Part shown: piece after piece, positions 1 to 6,619 of the stretch
How the letters are laid out: each line of letters opens with the position of its first letter
Position numbering within the stretch: position 1 is the first letter of the stretch
NCBI GenBank assembly: GCA_002482415.1
Contig: DLFY01000048.1
Span: 1 to 18,892, forward strand
DNA: 18,892 nucleotides
From: Phycisphaerales bacterium UBA7708
GTDB lineage: Bacteria; Planctomycetota; Phycisphaerae; Sedimentisphaerales; Anaerohalosphaeraceae
Reading direction: 5' to 3'
Notes under the pieces: generated by a model
What the model was told of the DNA's origin: nothing
Seen by the model: only the letters and a program-made list of their open reading frames with translations
Databases searched by the model: none
Made by a program: the position numbers and the translations under genes

Positions 1-24
1 AATAAAAATGCGAAAGTTTACTAA
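1..24 (+). CDS. C-terminal tail of an upstream gene, possibly motA (partial)
   Basis: Reading from base 1, seven sense codons (N K N A K V Y) run into a TAA at 22-24. This stop overlaps the ATG of the next gene in a TAATG arrangement, exactly the junction seen again between the two motB-like genes at 675-679. Such coupling suggests a translated upstream cistron. MotA is the usual gene immediately before motB, so motA is the obvious guess, but seven residues cannot identify a protein. It could also be chance read-through of noncoding sequence. Confidence 0.35.
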   Translation, partial: NKNAKVY

Positions 25-677
25 TGGCCAGAACAAAAAAAACGGTGGACGACGACGGCGGCGCCGAGGTGCCGGCATGGATGCTCACATTCAGCGATTG
101 CATGACGCTGCTGCTGACTTTTTTTGTGCTGCTGATGAGCTTTGCTTCATTTGACAAAGACACCATCCCGGCCCTTGGAGAGATTTTCTCAAAGGCATTT
201 CCCGGCGTGGGATTGTTCGGCGGTTCCGTCGAAAAATCCATGATGGAAAAAAAACAGTCCCCTAACGCACAGATATCCAGGGAAGGCTCCGAAACCAGAA
301 CGCTTGCCGAGGCGATGAACTCCAATTTCATGAAAGAAAAAAAACCACTGGATTTCAGGAACCTGAAAGTCTTTACTATCGAATCCGAAAAGATATTCTG
401 GGGAAACGGTTTCGCATTAACCGACTCTGGGAAGGACATTCTCAATGCGCTAGAAAAATTCTTCATGAATACTCCCGGACGCATCGTGATCAGTGAAAAC
501 GGCCCCGACAAAGATGTCAAAATCGGCCTGGATCGAGCGATCATGATCATGGATTATTTATCGGCAGGAGGCATTGATAAAAAGCGAATGAGTATCAGCT
601 TTTCACCGACTACAAAAGACCCCGTACAGGTCCGTCAGCTTGAAATCACGCTTCTGGAAAGGAGCGTGTACGAATAA
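24..677 (+). CDS. motB: MotB-like flagellar stator protein, first copy
   Basis: A 217-residue inner-membrane protein of the MotB/OmpA family. MotB pairs with MotA to form the proton or sodium channel that drives flagellar rotation, and its periplasmic domain grips peptidoglycan. The single N-terminal membrane segment follows the family motif PAWMLTFSDCMTLLLTFF (residues 17-34), with the ion-binding Asp at D25. A linker to about residue 115 leads to a divergent OmpA-like domain (about 122-212), where LDRAIMIMDYL around R171 corresponds to the peptidoglycan-binding LSxxRAxxVxxYL pattern. The acidic N-terminus (DDDGG) replaces the usual basic one. The start has a poor ribosome-binding site but overlaps an upstream stop, so translation is probably coupled. 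It overlaps the second motB-like gene by one base. The family is certain; whether it forms a homodimer or pairs with its neighbour is unknown. Confidence 0.88.
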   Translation: MARTKKTVDDDGGAEVPAWMLTFSDCMTLLLTFFVLLMSFASFDKDTIPALGEIFSKAFPGVGLFGGSVEKSMMEKKQSPNAQISREGSETRTLAEAMNSNFMKEKKPLDFRNLKVFTIESEKIFWGNGFALTDSGKDILNALEKFFMNTPGRIVISENGPDKDVKIGLDRAIMIMDYLSAGGIDKKRMSISFSPTTKDPVQVRQLEITLLERSVYE

Positions 678-1411
678 TGGGCAGGAAAAGAGCCGAAGAA
701 AAAGCACCTGGCACGCCGGCCTGGATTGTCACCTTTTCAGATATGATAACGCTTCTGTTAACCTTTTTTGTAATGCTGCAAAGTATGGCTACTGTCCAGA
801 TAGCAGAGCATAAGTTTGAAGCCGGACAGGCAGCATTAAAACGTACCTTCGACGGCCTGGGGATTTCGGGCGATGAATCCTCGAAAAACGACGGCACTGA
901 ATTCGAACATCCAAAGCCCGAATACGCCGCTGAAGAAGGCAAAGACGAACCGCAGAACCGCTCCCTGGACGCCCATACCGAGATGATGCGGCGGGTGCTG
1001 ATGGATATCGAGAAAATGGCAAAAATTACACCAAGTCCAATCTCCGGCATGAACAGAACGTTCCTGCCAACCGATATCCACTTCACACCGGGACAAATCA
1101 CTCTCAACTCCCAGGCCGAAACTTTTCTAAACAAGTACTGCCAGCAGCTTATCACCAACCTGACCGGCCAGGAAGTGACCCTGTATGTCCTTGGCATTGC
1201 CGCAGGCGAAAAAGGCGAAAAACGGCAATGGACCATGTCCGCCCAGCGCGCCCAGACCGTAGCAGATTTCATTCGTTCAAAACAACCCGAAAACGCGAAT
1301 TGGTCGATTTATAGCTGGGGAGCCGGACCCGGCGGCGATTGGGTGGGACAAAAAGGCTTAGTCAGCTCCGAAACCGAAATCTTGATTGCGGTACTGACAC
1401 AAAAAAACTGA
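677..1411 (+). CDS. MotB-like flagellar stator protein, second copy
   Basis: A 244-residue paralogue of the preceding gene with the same layout. A short basic N-terminus precedes a membrane helix in PAWIVTFSDMITLLLTFFVM (residues 14-33), with the ion-binding Asp at D22. A charged linker (about 55-115) leads to a C-terminal OmpA-like domain (about 130-242) with the typical peptidoglycan-binding signature MSAQRAQTVADFI around R191. This OmpA motif is closer to consensus than that of the first copy. Translation starts inside the stop of the first copy (TAATG), with AAGGAG at 659-664 as ribosome-binding site. Equal expression and co-insertion are therefore likely. A tandem motB1-motB2 arrangement serving one stator is known from Paenibacillus; whether these two form a heterodimer is inference. 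Alternatively one copy may be a MotD- or PomB-like protein for a second stator. Confidence 0.87.
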   Translation: MGRKRAEEKAPGTPAWIVTFSDMITLLLTFFVMLQSMATVQIAEHKFEAGQAALKRTFDGLGISGDESSKNDGTEFEHPKPEYAAEEGKDEPQNRSLDAHTEMMRRVLMDIEKMAKITPSPISGMNRTFLPTDIHFTPGQITLNSQAETFLNKYCQQLITNLTGQEVTLYVLGIAAGEKGEKRQWTMSAQRAQTVADFIRSKQPENANWSIYSWGAGPGGDWVGQKGLVSSETEILIAVLTQKN

Positions 1412-1459
1412 TTCCTCTTGCTCTTTATTATATACTGAATTTATCGCCATCTATCCACA

Positions 1460-1486
1460 ACACCGTAATTTGAACATTACAGGTGT
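1460..1486 (+). terminator. Imperfect hairpin after the motB pair
   Basis: Arms ACACC-GTAA (1460-1468) and TTAC-a-GGTGT (1477-1486) form a 9-bp stem with one bulged base and an 8-base loop. A short T-rich stretch (1491-1497) follows, so it could act as a weak intrinsic terminator for the stator genes. The stem is not GC-rich and the T tract begins a few bases late, so this is tentative. Confidence 0.3.
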
Positions 1487-1489
1487 CTG

Positions 1490-1510
1490 ATTTTATTGCG
1501 CAAATAAAAT
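1490..1510. promoter_or_regulatory. Palindrome upstream of the fliO sigma-54 promoter
   Basis: Arms ATTTTATT (1490-1497) and AATAAAAT (1503-1510) are perfect inverted repeats around a core that itself contains the palindrome TTGCGCAA (1496-1503). The centre lies roughly 78 bases before the predicted transcription start of the fliO promoter. Sigma-54 activators usually bind about 80-150 bases upstream, so this is a reasonable candidate enhancer site. The activator is not in the window, and the assignment rests only on symmetry and spacing. Confidence 0.35.
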
Positions 1511-1551
1511 TCAAGCCTTACTTTTCATCATAAAATCAAGTTTTGGCATCA

Positions 1552-1567
1552 AGGCACAATTTTTGCA
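1552..1567 (+). promoter_or_regulatory. Sigma-54 (-24/-12) promoter of the fliO-flhB cluster
   Basis: The stretch aGGCACaatttTTGCA matches the sigma-54 consensus TGGCAC-N5-TTGCA with one mismatch. The invariant GG (1553-1554) and GC (1565-1566) are separated by exactly 10 bases. Transcription would begin near 1578, giving a leader of about 34 bases before the fliO start at 1612. RpoN control of mid-hierarchy flagellar genes is common in bacteria. A bacterial enhancer-binding protein would be required. Confidence 0.75.
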
Positions 1568-1611
1568 CATCCATATACCAAGTTATATTATGTCTGATCA
1601 GGAATGGAATT

Positions 1612-2064
1612 ATGGCAAAAAAACGTCTGATATGTCTGGGCCTGCTGCTGGTCTTAAGCATCGTGGGACAGGTCATATTGCGCCCCGCCCTCGGTGAAGC
1701 CAAAGCCTTGCCGCCAGAGGACAGTCAGCAAACTGTCGTGGACCAATGGAATCTCAAAGACGACGCAGTCGGCGGCGGCTACAGCAGCACAAGATTAATG
1801 GGACAATTCTTCCTCATGCTGCTGTTCGTGGCTTTGATTGGTGCCGGGGCGTGGTTTTTGCTTAAAAAAATGAATAATCCCTGGCTCAGAGGAAAAGGAG
1901 GCCACTTGTCGGTCATTGAAACACTTCCGCTGGGTGCCAGACGCTCAATCCATCTCATTCAGGCCGGCAACAAACAACTCCTTATCAGCAACAGCCCTGA
2001 AGGCGTCCGCCTCCTGACCGATATGACTGGAACCGTCGCTTCATTACCGCAAGAGGACCAATAA
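1612..2064 (+). CDS. fliO: Flagellar export protein FliO
   Basis: A 150-residue membrane protein that assists assembly of the FliP ring of the flagellar type III export gate. It has an N-terminal hydrophobic signal-like segment (about 5-25) and a main membrane helix (about 62-85, GQFFLMLLFVALIGAGAWFLL). A cytoplasmic FliO domain (about 98-138) contains the family-typical LSVIETLPLGARRSIHLIQ followed by KQLLIS. The start at 1612 was chosen over an in-frame ATG at 1543 because the latter lies upstream of the sigma-54 promoter elements and so outside the expected transcript. The chosen ATG also has AGGA at 1600-1603 at normal spacing and gives a sensible signal segment. The gene is first in the export-gate cluster and its stop abuts the fliP start. 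Confidence 0.88.
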   Translation: MAKKRLICLGLLLVLSIVGQVILRPALGEAKALPPEDSQQTVVDQWNLKDDAVGGGYSSTRLMGQFFLMLLFVALIGAGAWFLLKKMNNPWLRGKGGHLSVIETLPLGARRSIHLIQAGNKQLLISNSPEGVRLLTDMTGTVASLPQEDQ

Positions 2065-2868
2065 ATGAAGCTTACCACACGACTTATTCTGTTCTGTCTG
2101 TACCTGGCTCTGCCTGCCTGGGCTTTGGCGGCCGAAGAACCCGCCATCCCGGCCCCGGCCGCCCCCAATACCATGCCCCAGATTCCGGATATTGTGGATT
2201 TAATCGACAAAGCAACCACAGATAATCAGGAAAAGCCCGCCGAGTGGAGCACGCCGGTCAAACTGGTCGCTATATTCACCCTGCTGGCCCTGGTCCCCAG
2301 CCTGCTGGCCATGATGACGTCCTTTACTCGAATCGTTATTGTGCTGGGCTTTGTCCGGCGGGCACTCGGAACCCAGAATATCCCACCCAACACCGTCGTC
2401 ATGGGACTGGCCCTGTTTCTAACCCTGTTTACCATGGCTCCAACGCTGGTCAAAATGAACGAACAGGCCATCCAGCCCTATTTGAACGGGCAATCGGATT
2501 TCGAAACGACCGCTGGCGTATCCTCCTCGATTATCAAGGAATTCATGCTCCGTCAAACCCGCAAAAGCGACCTGGCACTGTTTGTCAATATGGCCAGAAC
2601 GACCCCTCCTGCAAATCCCGCAGACCTCGGGCTGCATATCATCACCCCCGCATTTGTAATCAGCGAGTTCCGGACATCCTTTGAAATCGGATGCCTGCTG
2701 TTTATCCCCTTCCTGCTGCTGGACCTGGTCATCGCCAGTATCCTGCTCAGTGCAGGTATGATGATGCTTCCCCCGGCCATGATTTCCCTGCCGCTCAAGC
2801 TGATCCTGTTCATCCTCGTGGATGGATGGGGAATTCTGGCACAGGGACTGAGTTTGAGTTTCAGATAA
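2065..2868 (+). CDS. fliP: Flagellar export gate protein FliP
   Basis: A 267-residue core subunit of the export gate; in known systems five FliP with FliQ and FliR form the channel through which flagellar subunits leave. It has a cleavable-looking signal peptide (residues 1-22, ending WALAA), a Pro/Ala-rich stretch, then membrane segments at about 63-86, 111-127, 206-228 and 241-262. Family signatures are clear: SFTRIVIVLGFVRRALGTQN (86-105), PNTVVMGLALFLT, and later ITPAFVISEF (193-202), LFIPFLLLDLVIAS (212-225) and GMMMLPPAMISLPLK (231-245). The length is normal for FliP proteins with a signal sequence. The ATG directly follows the fliO stop, with AAGAGG at 2051-2056 as ribosome-binding site. 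Nothing is missing, so the export gate appears intact at this subunit. Confidence 0.97.
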   Translation: MKLTTRLILFCLYLALPAWALAAEEPAIPAPAAPNTMPQIPDIVDLIDKATTDNQEKPAEWSTPVKLVAIFTLLALVPSLLAMMTSFTRIVIVLGFVRRALGTQNIPPNTVVMGLALFLTLFTMAPTLVKMNEQAIQPYLNGQSDFETTAGVSSSIIKEFMLRQTRKSDLALFVNMARTTPPANPADLGLHIITPAFVISEFRTSFEIGCLLFIPFLLLDLVIASILLSAGMMMLPPAMISLPLKLILFILVDGWGILAQGLSLSFR

Positions 2869-2878
2869 GGATTTAAAT

Positions 2879-3148
2879 ATGACCATAGACTCCATCTTAT
2901 ACCTGTCTCGCCATACTATGGAAACCGCCCTGCTGATTTCGGCACCGATTCTGCTGGCGTGCATGATCTCCGGCATCATCATCTCCCTGTTTCAGACCGT
3001 CACATCCATCCGTGACATGACCCTGACCATGGCGCCCAAGCTCATTGCCGCCGGCATCACCGCTCTGCTGTTCGGCAACTGGATGCTGCAGGTGCTGATG
3101 CGATTCACAACGGAAATCTTCAACCAAATCCAGACCTATGGCCAGTAA
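2879..3148 (+). CDS. fliQ: Flagellar export gate protein FliQ
   Basis: An 89-residue protein with two membrane hairpin helices (about 15-40 and 52-75), the size and layout of FliQ, which wraps around the FliP-FliR core of the export gate. Typical residues include LLISAPILLACMISGIIISL (18-37), followed by FQTVTSIRDMTLTMAPKL, the cytoplasmic loop closely matching the family pattern FQAxTQIxExTLxFxPKL. AAGGA at 2867-2871 gives a good ribosome-binding site seven bases before the ATG. It sits 10 bases after fliP and 3 bases before fliR, in the canonical order. Confidence 0.96.
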   Translation: MTIDSILYLSRHTMETALLISAPILLACMISGIIISLFQTVTSIRDMTLTMAPKLIAAGITALLFGNWMLQVLMRFTTEIFNQIQTYGQ

Positions 3149-3151
3149 TCC

Positions 3152-3907
3152 ATGGACACTTTTATCACCGGCAAAATACTGGGTTTTATATTGATTACCA
3201 CACGAGTCGGCGCGTTTTTCACCGCCTCGCCGGTGTTTAACTGGGCCTCCGTCCCTCCACAGACCAAAACCGCTGTCGCCGTCCTGCTGGCTATTTTTTT
3301 TGCAGGCATCAGCCCAATGCCGCAGCTTTCCGCAGCCCCGGATGTTCTGCAGATTATCATCTGGACCGCTTCCGAGGCCGTGTACGGGCTGGCCCTTGGG
3401 CTGGTCGCCTATGCTCTTTTCGGCGTGGTCCGAAACGCCGCCCGTATCGGCGAACAGCAAATGGGCCTCAATGTCGCCAGTGAAATGGACCCGCTGACCG
3501 AAGAACAGGAAAACGCCCTGGCCATCCTGGTCGAAATCTTCTTTATCCTGCTGCTGTTTGCCTCCAACGGACATCACATCCTGCTCAAAATCATCGCCCG
3601 CAGCTACGACCGGTTCGGCATCGCCCAGATTCCTGACATCGGCAAACTCATGGAAAGTATCCTGCTGTCAGGCTCGGCCCTGCTGATGCTGTCACTGCAG
3701 ATGGCTGCCCCGGTTCTGGCCATCTTCCTGCTGCTGATGGTGGTTCTGGCCATCATGGCCCGCGTTGCCCCGGAATCCAATATCCTGTTCCTCAGCCTGC
3801 CGGTACGGGTCGGGCTGGGATTGCTCATTTATGGCATCCTGATGCCGTTCGCCAACGAATACCTCAAGCAATTTGTCCTCTGGCTGGATAAACTGCTGGT
3901 CATTTAA
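3152..3907 (+). CDS. fliR: Flagellar export gate protein FliR
   Basis: A 251-residue polytopic membrane protein, the single-copy subunit completing the FliP5-FliQ4-FliR1 export gate. Family features include the N-terminal RVGAFFTASPVF (18-29), the conserved EQQMGLNVASEMDP region (101-114), the SNGHHILLKIIARSYDRF stretch starting at residue 138, and APESNILFLSLPVRVGLGL near the C-terminus. About six hydrophobic segments can be seen. No strong Shine-Dalgarno sequence precedes the ATG, which lies only 3 bases after the fliQ stop, so translation is probably coupled to fliQ. Length is within the usual range and no key region is missing. Confidence 0.96.
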   Translation: MDTFITGKILGFILITTRVGAFFTASPVFNWASVPPQTKTAVAVLLAIFFAGISPMPQLSAAPDVLQIIIWTASEAVYGLALGLVAYALFGVVRNAARIGEQQMGLNVASEMDPLTEEQENALAILVEIFFILLLFASNGHHILLKIIARSYDRFGIAQIPDIGKLMESILLSGSALLMLSLQMAAPVLAIFLLLMVVLAIMARVAPESNILFLSLPVRVGLGLLIYGILMPFANEYLKQFVLWLDKLLVI

Positions 3908-3924
3908 CACGATAATAAGGACCT

Positions 3925-4986
3925 ATGGCTGATACCAATAAAACACATCTACCAACGGCGCGACGCCTGCAGAAAGCCCGTGAAGAGGGGCAGGTCACCC
4001 AGAGCGCCGAAATGGTCTCGGCCGTGACACTCGTGACCCTGCTGGCGGTTTGTGCCCTGCTGGGGCCCTGGTTTATCTCCTGGGGTAAAAACGAACTCGT
4101 CGAAGGCCTGAGCTGCCGGGCGGAAATGATGGAAAACAGCCAGGTTTTTATCGCATACATCAACTCCAAAATCATCAGCAGTATGCTGGTGATGACCCCG
4201 TTTCTGCTGGCACTGGCAGCCTGCGGCGTTGGCGCCAGCATCATGGTCAGCGGCCTCAATTACGCCCCGAAGAGCCTGGTCTGGAAAACGAATGAACTCA
4301 ACCCGGTCAATGGCCTCAAGCAATTATTCTCGCCGGAATCACTGGTTAAACTCCTGCTGTCCATTGTCAAGCTGGCGTTCATCGGATTTCTCGTCTATCT
4401 GTATCTCCGCAATAAAATCACTTACCTGGCGACGCTGCAATGGGTCGATGTCGATCACGTACTGTCATGCATTGGGGGTGTCGTACTCGGGGCGGTCATA
4501 CGCATCTGCATCGGCCTGCTGGTTATCGGGGCGATTGACTGGTTCTATCGCCACTGGAAATACATCGAAAAGCTGAAAATGAGCCGTCAGGAAGTCAAGG
4601 AAGAAAACCGCGACAGTGACGGCCCGCCGGAAGTCAAATCCAAGCTGCGCCGCAAACAATACGAACTCGGTATGCGGCGGATGCTCAAAAAAGTCCCCCA
4701 GGCCAGCGTCGTCCTGGTCAACCCGACCCACGTGGCCGTCGCCCTGTATTACGAATCCGGCAAGACCTCCGCCCCCATCGTCGTCGCCAAAGGCGGCGAT
4801 CACATGTGCGAAAAAATCAAGGAAATCGCCCGTTCCTATGGCGTTCCCATCATTCGCCGGCCCGCCCTGGCCCGTGAAATCTATGCCACCGTCAAGCTGG
4901 ACCAGCCGATTCCCGAAAAACTCTTCACCGCGGTTGCAGAGGTGCTGGCCGTGATTTATCGTCTTAAACACGCTTATTCCAAATAA
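3925..4986 (+). CDS. flhB: Flagellar export switch protein FlhB
   Basis: A 353-residue export-apparatus protein that switches secretion from rod/hook to filament substrates after self-cleavage. The N-terminal cytoplasmic segment (1-30) is typical (PTARRLQKAREEGQV), followed by four membrane segments (about 31-55, 85-112, 140-162, 178-206). The linker KMSRQEVKEENRDSDGPPEVK (from residue 218) matches the family pattern. The autocleavage motif NPTH is intact at N266-H269, followed by VAVALYYE. The C-terminal domain retains the GVPII and LAREIYATVKLDQPIP elements. AAGGA at 3917-3921 serves as ribosome-binding site. The gene follows fliR by 17 bases. All residues for autocleavage are present, so normal substrate-specificity switching is expected, in contrast to the degenerate FlhA-like protein encoded next. 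Confidence 0.97.
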   Translation: MADTNKTHLPTARRLQKAREEGQVTQSAEMVSAVTLVTLLAVCALLGPWFISWGKNELVEGLSCRAEMMENSQVFIAYINSKIISSMLVMTPFLLALAACGVGASIMVSGLNYAPKSLVWKTNELNPVNGLKQLFSPESLVKLLLSIVKLAFIGFLVYLYLRNKITYLATLQWVDVDHVLSCIGGVVLGAVIRICIGLLVIGAIDWFYRHWKYIEKLKMSRQEVKEENRDSDGPPEVKSKLRRKQYELGMRRMLKKVPQASVVLVNPTHVAVALYYESGKTSAPIVVAKGGDHMCEKIKEIARSYGVPIIRRPALAREIYATVKLDQPIPEKLFTAVAEVLAVIYRLKHAYSK

Positions 4987-4989
4987 CGC

Positions 4990-5019
4990 TTGAACAAACC
5001 TGCCCAGAGACGCTATACT
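4990..5019 (+). promoter_or_regulatory. Sigma-70-like promoter before the FlhA-like gene
   Basis: TTGAAC (4990-4995), an 18-base spacer and TATACT (5014-5019) lie in the 61-base gap after flhB. The -10 box matches consensus at five of six positions and the -35 at its first four. Transcription would start about 20 bases before the ATG at 5048. The FlhA-like gene may thus be expressed independently of the sigma-54-driven cluster. Confidence 0.42.
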
Positions 5020-5047
5020 GCCTGCGTTATCAGAACGAAAGCGGCGG

Positions 5048-6574
5048 ATGAGAAGACGACAAACAGAATCTAATTTACCGGAAGCAATCCATTACCGGCT
5101 GGATGCAGTTTTTGCAGCGGCCGCCCTGACGGTATTGGCCGGCCTGCTGATCCCCATGCCCCTGCTGATGATGGATATTGTCTGGGTATTCAGTGTGTTT
5201 CTGGCCGCCGCGGTAGTCGCCGTGTGCCTGGCGGCGGCAAACTGTCAGGAACTGGGGGGCTTTGGTTTCCTGGTCGGGGTCATGAATCTCCTGCGGATTT
5301 GCCTGATTGCCATGACCGTCCGGAAAATCCTCCTCGAACAGACCGCAGGTATAGTCGTCGGTTTGATCGGCAGGGTCGTCCTTGGCACCGGAATTATTAC
5401 CGCAGCCATTCTGGCCGTATTGATTGTCCTACTCAGTTTCTGGATGATTCTGTTATTCGCCCGGCAAATCCGACGCTCGGTGCGCAGGTATTCCCAGGAA
5501 ATTCTCCCCGTCAAGCGAGCCGGCCTCCAGGCCGACATAAGCCTCAACGTCATCTCCCGGGAACAGGCCAAATCCGTTCTCGATAAAATCAAGACCGAGA
5601 TGCGGTTCTTCGGGTCGATGGGGTCTATCGCTGTCCTGATGCAGTGCGAAGCTGCTGCCGCCGTGGTGATGACTCTTCTGGCACTCGGAATCAAGGTCTT
5701 CAGCGACGCCCTCGCAGGCGGCTACAACGTCCAATTGCTGGAAATGGTCGCATCCCAGGCGGCGGGACTGGCCATCATTTCCATGCTTCCAGCCGTCGCC
5801 TCGGCCTGGGGCTGCGCTGGGCTGCTGCGTAAAGAAGCCCTGTGCCTCAAAAAGGATCAGACCGAGCAGGACTCGAATGGACACAATATCGCCCTGCCCG
5901 GAACGGATGAACAGGCGGAACGGACCGAACTGCTGAATCCGGACTTTATGGAACAGGCCCGCAACGCCCCCCCGCTGCGTGAAAACATTGTCGATTTTGA
6001 ACCCGCCCCCCCTCCGGTTGTCTTAAAGACCATCGATTGCCCGGTGCATCGTTTGACCTGGACGGATTCCCGGGATTACTATCGGCAGTTGACCAACCTG
6101 GCCGCCGAACGGAAGCCTGCCCCCCAGCAGGCCATCCTGCTGAGCAGTCTGCCGGGAACAAATTTGGGTGTGCAGGCCGCGGTCAATACCGCCATTGGTC
6201 TGGCCGGCATGAATTTCAGGGTCCTTCTGATTGATGCCCAGCCCAAACGCAGGGCCGCGGCAAAAGCGTTCGATCTGGACGAGGCCAAAACCGTCATCAG
6301 CCCCCAGCCCACCTGCATCGACAAAATCAGTGTCTTTACCGCCGGCGATATGGAAAGTCAGGCCGCCCGCCGCATTGATCCCGCCCTGCAGGAACTGACG
6401 GGACAATATGATATATTTCTCATCTATGGCCCCCAGATGATTGAAATCATGGCAGATAAAATCGGTGCCCGGCTGCACACCCTGCTGCTCGGTGATTTTT
6501 CAGGCACCACAGTGGCCATCCCCGAAAACGCCGCCAAACTGGCCTCCGTAACCGCCGTCCCTGCCCCCCAATAA
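5048..6574 (+). CDS. FlhA-like membrane protein fused to a degenerate Wzc/CpsD-type NTPase domain
   Basis: A 508-residue protein in the place of flhA. Residues about 18-262 align, without obvious gaps, to the FlhA membrane domain: LIPMPLLMMD, then LLRICLI for the usual FRLALN, then the FHIPEP region (138-164; ARQIRRSVRRYSQEILPVK) and EMRFFGSM for EADFYGAM. Most signature charged residues are changed; GD of the essential RGDAIAG is CE here. The FlhA cytoplasmic ring domain (about 330 residues) is absent. After a polar linker (265-340), residues 341-500 resemble BY-kinase/MinD-like NTPases: SRDYYRQLTNL, ILLSSLPGTNLG where GEGKST is expected (no Walker A lysine), RVLLIDAQP and YDIFLIYGP. No C-terminal tyrosine cluster exists. 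It is probably a scaffold or regulator rather than an export motor or kinase. The reading frame is intact. The ribosome-binding site is weak (GAAAG at 5037-5041). A true flhA must presumably lie elsewhere. Confidence 0.72.
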   Translation: MRRRQTESNLPEAIHYRLDAVFAAAALTVLAGLLIPMPLLMMDIVWVFSVFLAAAVVAVCLAAANCQELGGFGFLVGVMNLLRICLIAMTVRKILLEQTAGIVVGLIGRVVLGTGIITAAILAVLIVLLSFWMILLFARQIRRSVRRYSQEILPVKRAGLQADISLNVISREQAKSVLDKIKTEMRFFGSMGSIAVLMQCEAAAAVVMTLLALGIKVFSDALAGGYNVQLLEMVASQAAGLAIISMLPAVASAWGCAGLLRKEALCLKKDQTEQDSNGHNIALPGTDEQAERTELLNPDFMEQARNAPPLRENIVDFEPAPPPVVLKTIDCPVHRLTWTDSRDYYRQLTNLAAERKPAPQQAILLSSLPGTNLGVQAAVNTAIGLAGMNFRVLLIDAQPKRRAAAKAFDLDEAKTVISPQPTCIDKISVFTAGDMESQAARRIDPALQELTGQYDIFLIYGPQMIEIMADKIGARLHTLLLGDFSGTTVAIPENAAKLASVTAVPAPQ

Positions 6575-6619
6575 TCCTGCGCAGCAGACACCCCTGACCG
6601 CACGAATCCGTAAACACCC

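Noticed and set aside
1543..1611. Longer fliO reading frame starting at 1543
   Set aside because: This start lies upstream of the sigma-54 -24/-12 elements at 1552-1567 and so outside the predicted transcript. It has no ribosome-binding site, and the added residues do not resemble FliO.
5048..6574. The FlhA-like gene as a frameshifted or decaying flhA
   Set aside because: The frame is open throughout, the C-terminal domain is a coherent fold-like unit rather than scrambled FlhA, and no remnant of the FlhA ring domain appears in other frames or downstream before the convergent fliD gene.
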